Below are positions 58,750-64,000 of a stretch of DNA of 64,000 nt, one piece after another. Below the pieces are notes generated by a model. It saw only the letters and a program-made list of their open reading frames with translations, did no database searches and was not told where the DNA came from. The stretch is from contig WAEK01000007.1 of assembly GCA_011634665.1 (NCBI GenBank), forward strand, positions 952,001-1,016,000, read 5' to 3'. The position numbers and the translations under genes were made by a program. Within the stretch, counting starts at the first letter, position 1. Each line of letters opens with the position of its first letter. Origin of the DNA: Mortierella sp. BCC40632 (taxonomy: Eukaryota > Mortierellomycota > Mortierellomycetes > Mortierellales > Mortierellaceae).

Positions 58750-59544
58750 TTACTGGTGCTGTTGCCTCTGTTGACGCTCTGATCGAGCCCTGTCTTGTTG
58801 ATCCAATCGCTTCTCCACAATTCGACGCCACTGTCGAGCATCCAAGGAAGCCTGCTGTTGCAGATACTTCTTGTCTGTTGGACCTGTGAGTGAGTGACGA
58901 TGATCCATGGTCTTGAAGTTGAGATTGTGTTTGAATCGAATCTTTTCTTCATGAACCATGTCCAACCCGAGCGCTCTGGTAGCTGTGACAAGCTCTTCTT
59001 GCTCGTTGTCCTCCTCATCCTCCTCATCCTCATCATTGTCATCATTGTTGCTTTCACTGTCGTTTCCTTTCTTGTCGCCACCCATGCGCCGTCTTTGGCG
59101 TTCTTCAATCTTTTGACGAATCTTTTTCTCGCGTTGCAGATCCTGGGGCAAAAGTTGTCGTTGTCTTGGCTGAGGAGAAGATGACTCGAGTTCTTCCCCT
59201 GATTTGTTCTCTTGACCTCTGTTCTGACGACTGGATCGAATTCTTTCACTCTTGCCATGTCCCTGAGCATGGGCAGGGGTCAACAATCCCTGATTGAACT
59301 TTTTGGCAAGGTAATTCTTGGTGGAACGATCCCGGCTCTTCTGAGCGAGGTATTGACGTCGACGGTGACCGTCCTTGAAGATCGAGTCGGGATCACTGTC
59401 GCTACTGCCGGTCGAACCTTCTTCGTGGTTCAAAGGATCGGAATCAACCCAAGAGGCGTCCGAGTGTGAACGGTAGGAATGTTCGTTGTCGTAGGTGGCC
59501 GAAGAAAAAGAAGAGGCGGAAGGGTAAAGTTGAAGGGCGGTCAT
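58750..59544 (-). CDS. Low-complexity charged protein of unknown function
   Basis: 264 residues from Met 59544; single exon. The frame is open upstream to 59916, but that part is threonine-repeat and reads like 5' leader, so the Met after it was chosen. Features in order: Ser-rich start, RRRQYLAQKSRDRSTKNYLA (basic), Gln/Arg-rich helix with REKKIRQKIEERQRRR, an acidic run of ~20 Asp/Glu (DDNDEDEEDEEDNEQEE), and a basic C-terminal helix (RRIVEKRLDQQDRARSERQ) that may be a coiled coil. The acid-base pattern suggests a nuclear or RNA/chromatin-associated protein, but no family is recognised. It is real in the sense of a long frame with uneven composition, but expression is unproven. Confidence 0.6.
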   Translation of the reverse strand: MTALQLYPSASSFSSATYDNEHSYRSHSDASWVDSDPLNHEEGSTGSSDSDPDSIFKDGHRRRQYLAQKSRDRSTKNYLAKKFNQGLLTPAHAQGHGKSERIRSSRQNRGQENKSGEELESSSPQPRQRQLLPQDLQREKKIRQKIEERQRRRMGGDKKGNDSESNNDDNDEDEEDEEDNEQEELVTATRALGLDMVHEEKIRFKHNLNFKTMDHRHSLTGPTDKKYLQQQASLDARQWRRIVEKRLDQQDRARSERQQRQQHQ

Positions 59545-60315
59545 GTGTTGCTGGCGAGACGATTGCTTAGAGTGAGAAAGTGAGTGGGAAGGAATGGTGG
59601 TAGAAGTAGTAGTAGTAGTGGTGGTGGTAGTTGTGGCTAGAATGGTGGTTAAAAGACCTTTTTTTTTAGAACTTGAAAGGGGTATCGAGAGTCTACTTTG
59701 GAAAGAAAGACAAAGAATGAAACGAGAGACGGTTGTTGGTTGCTTTTCAAAAACAGCGTCTGCAGATTGCTCTTTATAAGGAAAATGCTTTCTACGGAAA
59801 ACCTTAATTTCCCGCAGCAGACCATTTTTCGCAGCATCTGCGGGGCCGCAAAAATAAAAGAGACAGAGAAAGCAGTCCCTTCCTTGAGAATTTACTGCGG
59901 GGTGGGGTTCAGGCAATTAGAAAAGGGTGCGCTGTTCAAAGATGTCATCGTGCAACAAGTAGTGCGCGGCGTGTGTGGGCTCTCTTCCGTCCAGCGGCTC
60001 TGTGCGTCAAAGGCAAAAAAAGCGGAAAACGCTTCTGCCAGGGTGCTTTTCCCTTTCTTTTTCACATTCCTGTTCACAGGTATATGCATAGTCCATCTTG
60101 GGAAGGAAGAAGGGAGTTACTACAATACAATTTGTTCTTTCTTTTTATTTGGGTTCTCGTACCAGTTGTCCAGTGTAATTGAGTGGGGTAGTGGGAGGGT
60201 GGGAGAAGCGAGGAGAGAAGGAAGAAAGAGAAAGTCGTCTCTTTCTCTCCTCGCCAACAGCCGCTCATCTAATCATGCGTCTTGGAAGGATCAGTCCTAT
60301 TGTCCTTTTTTTCTT

Positions 60316-60368
<53 letters not shown>

Positions 60369-60404
60369 CTTTTCTTTTCTTTCTTGCGACCAATTGTTCT
60401 TTCT
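59545..60404. other. Intergenic, VPS1 3' flank and promoter of the low-complexity protein
   Basis: Contains a CCACCACTACTACTACTACT-type trinucleotide patch (minus strand) at 59600-59630, several pyrimidine-rich stretches and the T51 tract below. No gene. Confidence 0.5.
60318..60368. repeat. T51 homopolymer just after VPS1
   Basis: It lies 36 bases beyond the VPS1 stop, so it would be an A51 run in the 3' UTR or downstream DNA of VPS1. Confidence 0.9.
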
Positions 60405-60754
60405 CTACATGGCCTCATTGATAATGTTAAAGGCCGTCTTGTAAACGTCCAACAAGGCCTTGCATTTGGCTCGTTCTGCACTCAGACTGTCATCTTCCTG
60501 CAATAACTCGCTGAACAGCTCCTCCTTGTAGAGTGTCGCCACAAGTCGGTTCTGGACTGCCTCTCGCGAGTGATTCACAAGCAAATGCATAACTGCCTTG
60601 GGAACCAAGTCCTGGATAGTCTTGCGAGTAATGTTGAAGTATGACACAATCAATGAACCTAAAGAGGTGGGACAAAAAAAAAAAAAAAAAAAGGGGGGAA
60701 ACGATATTAGCGTTTGAAGCTAGATACACAGGGTCACATCCTCTTGTTCATACG

Positions 60755-60800
<46 letters not shown>

Positions 60801-63767
60801 AAAGAAAAAAAAGAAACTTACGAATAAGCTGAGTCTCAATGTCTTCGCGACCTGCTGTGCTCGAATGATCGTCTGAGAGATCCAGGGCAATATGTTGTTT
60901 CCTCTCCAATTCGGTCGGCTCTGTGTCAACAAGCGTCTTGGGCATGACCATTTCCTTAGAGATGTTCTGTGACAAAGAGCCAGCTGGGCGATGTGCAGCC
61001 TCGAGAACTGAGGGGCGCTCTGAACCACGCTGCTGAGTCTGGTTGCCGAAAAAGTAGTTCAAAAAGGTGTCCTTGCCTCCAGCTCCTGGGGCTGAGGCTC
61101 CCGCCGAAGAGGGACCATGGGGTCCGCTTGCCGTGGCCACAGAGCCGTTCACTAATGGCGACGTGGACGATGGGCTCGAGCTGCCAAGTGATCCGTGACG
61201 AACATGATCGCCGCTGATGGAGTGGCGCTCTCCAGGTTGTTGGACAGAGAGGTTCGCGACCGCGTTTGTCAAAGAGGAGCGTTCTCCTCCATGGGTCTCA
61301 TCGCGGGCAACAAGGGGTGACTCTGTGCCAGCATGAACAACTCCTGGTGCACTGACCTTGCGGCTTCTGTCAGCTGCCTCTCTTCGCTTCTTTTGCGCCT
61401 GCTTCTCGAGTGCATTCATAGCGCCACTGCCACCAATAAAGTCGGGATGGTTGGTGTTAATGTACGAGCGCTGGATGCTGATCAAGCTCTCGACATAGTC
61501 GGATGTAGGTCCAAGACGCTCACGCAAAAGATCTGAAACGACCTCGATAAGCTTGGCATGGAATTTTGGGAAACGAGCCATGTCCTAGAAAGGAAAAAAA
61601 AATATGGGGAACAAAAGCAATGTTGGATGAGACGGTGTACGGTAATGACAAACAGAACTAAAAACAATCAAGAGAGGAATGTTAAGTGTTGGCAGAGGGG
61701 GGGGGTTACCTTGCCACCACAGCTGTGGCAAATCTTAATGAGTTCTTCGTAGGCCAATTCAACACAGCGAATGCTTGGTGGTTCCAACAACTTGATCTGA
61801 GGCTTCACCAACAACTCAAAGGCAATCTCAGGTACAAAAAGAGAAGGTCTTGGTCCTGTCGAGTTCCGGATCGCTGTACGAATATCTTGATCATTCAGAT
61901 TCTCACAGGGGCTGACAGAGTCCAAAGCAGCTCCAAAGACATTGTTGAAAATGTAGTAGATCCTGGCTCCTCCTGAAAGCTCCTTTGTCGAAATCTCTGA
62001 AGACGTGCCATCAATCGCTGCAACAAAATCACTTGCAAACTTGGTCAACAGCTGCAAGATCATTGATCCCTAATAGAATGTGTGGTCATAAAATAATAAA
62101 TGGTTAAAGCAGTGACAACATCAAGAGTCGATCTACATCTTGTAAACTAAGCTGAGTTTTGTCCGACTTGATTGATCAACTACAACCTACCCGATGCGCC
62201 TTGCCAGTAAATGTTACATCGCCATAAGACGACAATTCTTGCTGAGTCTGTCCAATCAAAGAATTCAACTTGGCCTTGATATCAGGCAGTCTGTCGCGAA
62301 TGTGGTTCATCAAGATCTAGAAGATGTGTAGGACATGAAAGGTGAGCGAAATTACATTCGCTTTTTTTTTTTTTTTTTTTTCGCAACATAAAAAATAACA
62401 ACAGGAATTCGATTGGCGCGGCATTGATCTCTTAAAACCACAAGAGGACTCCTTACAGTGTTGAGGCTCTTGGCCAAAAAGTGGGTTCCGCATCGGTGAG
62501 CAATTGCACGGTAGGCAGGGTGGGATTCAAAAAACTCCTTCTCACTCTTGAGGGCCTCCGTCATTGGCTTGTTGGACTGAATATCGGCCTGGCTTCTGTT
62601 CACAACTCCGATGAACCCAAGCTTCAGTGGGTATGCTCTGCCTGTGAGGATATCGAGAGAGTTCGTTCCTGCATCCATCAAGTCCAGCTTGGTCAACACT
62701 CCGATCGTTCGCTTGGCATCTGGATCCACTTGACGTGCCAGTTTCAAACTGTCCGAGTTGGCCAAGTCCACATTTGCTGGTGAAACAGCAAGAATCACAC
62801 TATCGAAAGAGCGGTCAAAGGAGTATCAATGTTATAGATCGATAATAGTGGAGAGATAGGGGTTGTTGTTGTTCTCTGGGAAAACTAAAGGAGGCAATAC
62901 CTGTTGGACTTTGTGATGTACTCCAAGATCAGGTTTCGAGTCTGCCTCTCGATATCCGTGGGTTGGTCACCTATTTGTGGCAATCCGACAGGGACATCCT
63001 AGTGTTAAGTAAAAAGGCGCAATCGTCTCGTACCACCATGGTCATGGTCGTCCTCAGCATGTCCAAGACAAAGTGCGTGTCTGTAGCTCCCAACAGGCCG
63101 CCGTGTCTTAGTTCTTACCAACAGGAATCTAGGCTCACCAGGCAACGAAAAAGGAAATAAAAAGGAGATGATACTGGGTGTCAGATAGGCCTGTGTTGAT
63201 GGATGTCTTCAGTTCAAAACACAAGATCCAATGGGGCGGAGTAGAGGAAGAGGGACGTCAAGGCACAGAAACCTTGCTCTCTATTTCTTCAAATCCCCTG
63301 TTTGTTACCTTGGTCACTCCTGGCAAATCGACCAGAGTCAAGTTGAGCACATTCTTCGAGTAGATCTTCAGGTTGATCGGCGTCCTGGAGATGGCCTTGT
63401 TCTGGCCAGCAACTCTAGCTGTCTCGGCCTCAATTTCTCTCCGTACTTCCTCAAAGTCGTAGAATAACTTGTTAGGGAGGTGGAGAAACTCTGCACGATC
63501 CAACGAGTCATCCTGAGTCGAGTTGGAAGAAGAGGACAAGGGGATTCCTCCAGTGTGTGTGTTGACAAGCTGAAGAACGAGTGGACGGCGAGTGACAATC
63601 CCGTTTCCGCGAGGCAAGAAATCTTTCTGGACAATAGTCTCCAGGACAGAAGACTTGCCAGACGACTGCGAACCAACGACGACGATCTGAGGAAGATCAA
63701 TCGAGTCGCTTCCGATCGTATTGAAGACGTCCTGGAGCTTGTTGACAAGTGGGATCAAGTCGTTCAT
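60405..63767 (-). CDS. VPS1: Dynamin-like GTPase VPS1
   Basis: Large GTPase for vacuolar protein sorting, peroxisome fission and endosomal scission. Exons 63767-63309, 62998-62901, 62799-62457, 62316-62191, 62069-61710, 61584-60822 and 60658-60405 give exactly 801 codons (800 residues). Yeast Vps1 is ~704; the extra length is a Ser/Gly/Pro-rich linker in exon 6. GTPase motifs: P-loop GSQSSGKSS (residues 32-40), switch [15 protein letters not shown] (147-153), TKLDLMD and [10 protein letters not shown]. The middle (stalk) domain has [12 protein letters not shown] and [19 protein letters not shown]. The C-terminal GTPase effector domain has [19 protein letters not shown] and LHEEDDSL-like acidic residues near the end. 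A poly-T tract (44 bases on the coding strand) lies in the last intron. Met 63767 has a good context and starts the conserved N-terminus. Confidence 0.97.
60755..60798. repeat. A44 homopolymer (T44 on coding strand) in last VPS1 intron
   Basis: Within the intron 60659-60821, close to its 5' splice site on the minus strand. Confidence 0.9.
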
Positions 63768-64000
63768 GGTGAAGAAGGAAGACAAGGGCGAGTGGGTAGG
63801 TGGAGAGAGAGAGAGGCTTCTTTTTCAGGAAGAGGTCGAGTATGGAGTAGCCAAAGTACTGTCCTGTTTTACTCTTTCCTGTTTATACCAAGAGATCCTG
63901 CTTCAGGACTAGACGAATGGAGCAAGTGATAAGTTGGGGTGAGAAAGCGGTTAGCATGTCCTTTGGGTCTGCTTGATCGAAGGGCAGCTCGATCTAATCC

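Overview
The window is nuclear DNA of a filamentous fungus, most likely an early-diverging one (Mucoromycota, probably Mortierellomycotina). This is an inference from gene content, the many short GT-AG introns, the very common poly-T/poly-A and GA/CT tracts, and Kozak-like starts. No species can be named from sequence alone. Exon coordinates were set by reading donors, acceptors and codon phase by eye; for nearly all genes the exon lengths sum to a whole number of codons.

The left two thirds (1-44.3 kb) is an ordinary housekeeping region. In order it holds coatomer beta (+, 5' end cut), a COQ11-like Rossmann protein (-), a ROGDI/RAV2-family protein (-), a Ser/Pro-rich single-pass membrane protein (-), tRNA-Leu(CAA) (-), an ALE1-like MBOAT acyltransferase (+), a secreted Gly-Leu-rich repeat protein (+), sphingolipid C9-methyltransferase (-), a mobile-element island (24.6-29.1 kb), a PRXL2-like redox protein ending in SKL (-), a SEC14-GOLD lipid-transfer protein (+), thioredoxin reductase (+) and the PX-BAR sorting nexin MVP1 (+). 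Several of these serve membrane traffic and lipids (COPI coat, SEC14, MVP1, VPS1, ALE1, C9-methyltransferase), but they are independent genes, not a cluster.

The island at 24.6-29.1 kb has two parts. A 1.2-kb foldback element carries ~165-bp inverted arms built from a short CTTACGGAGGGG-type module. Beside it is a second identical tRNA-Leu(CAA) gene, with a nest of non-LTR (LINE) insertions just upstream of it. A 5'-truncated LINE with RNase H and a zinc knuckle, a poly-A tail and a perfect 18-bp target duplication sits inside the 3' end of an older LINE copy. Two further insertions in that older copy are little more than LINE tails, each flanked by ~16-bp duplications.

The right part (44.3-58.7 kb) is gene-poor. 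It has a diverged ~190-bp tandem repeat, a five-exon MULE-type transposase gene (FAR1-like/DDE/SWIM) broken by one in-frame stop, a small protein with three CHG-type Cys/His repeats, a secreted bulb-type lectin, and a decayed fragment of MVP1. Beyond it lie a low-complexity unknown protein (-) and VPS1/dynamin-like GTPase (-), complete in seven exons. I saw no CRISPR array, rRNA or bacterial-type operon.
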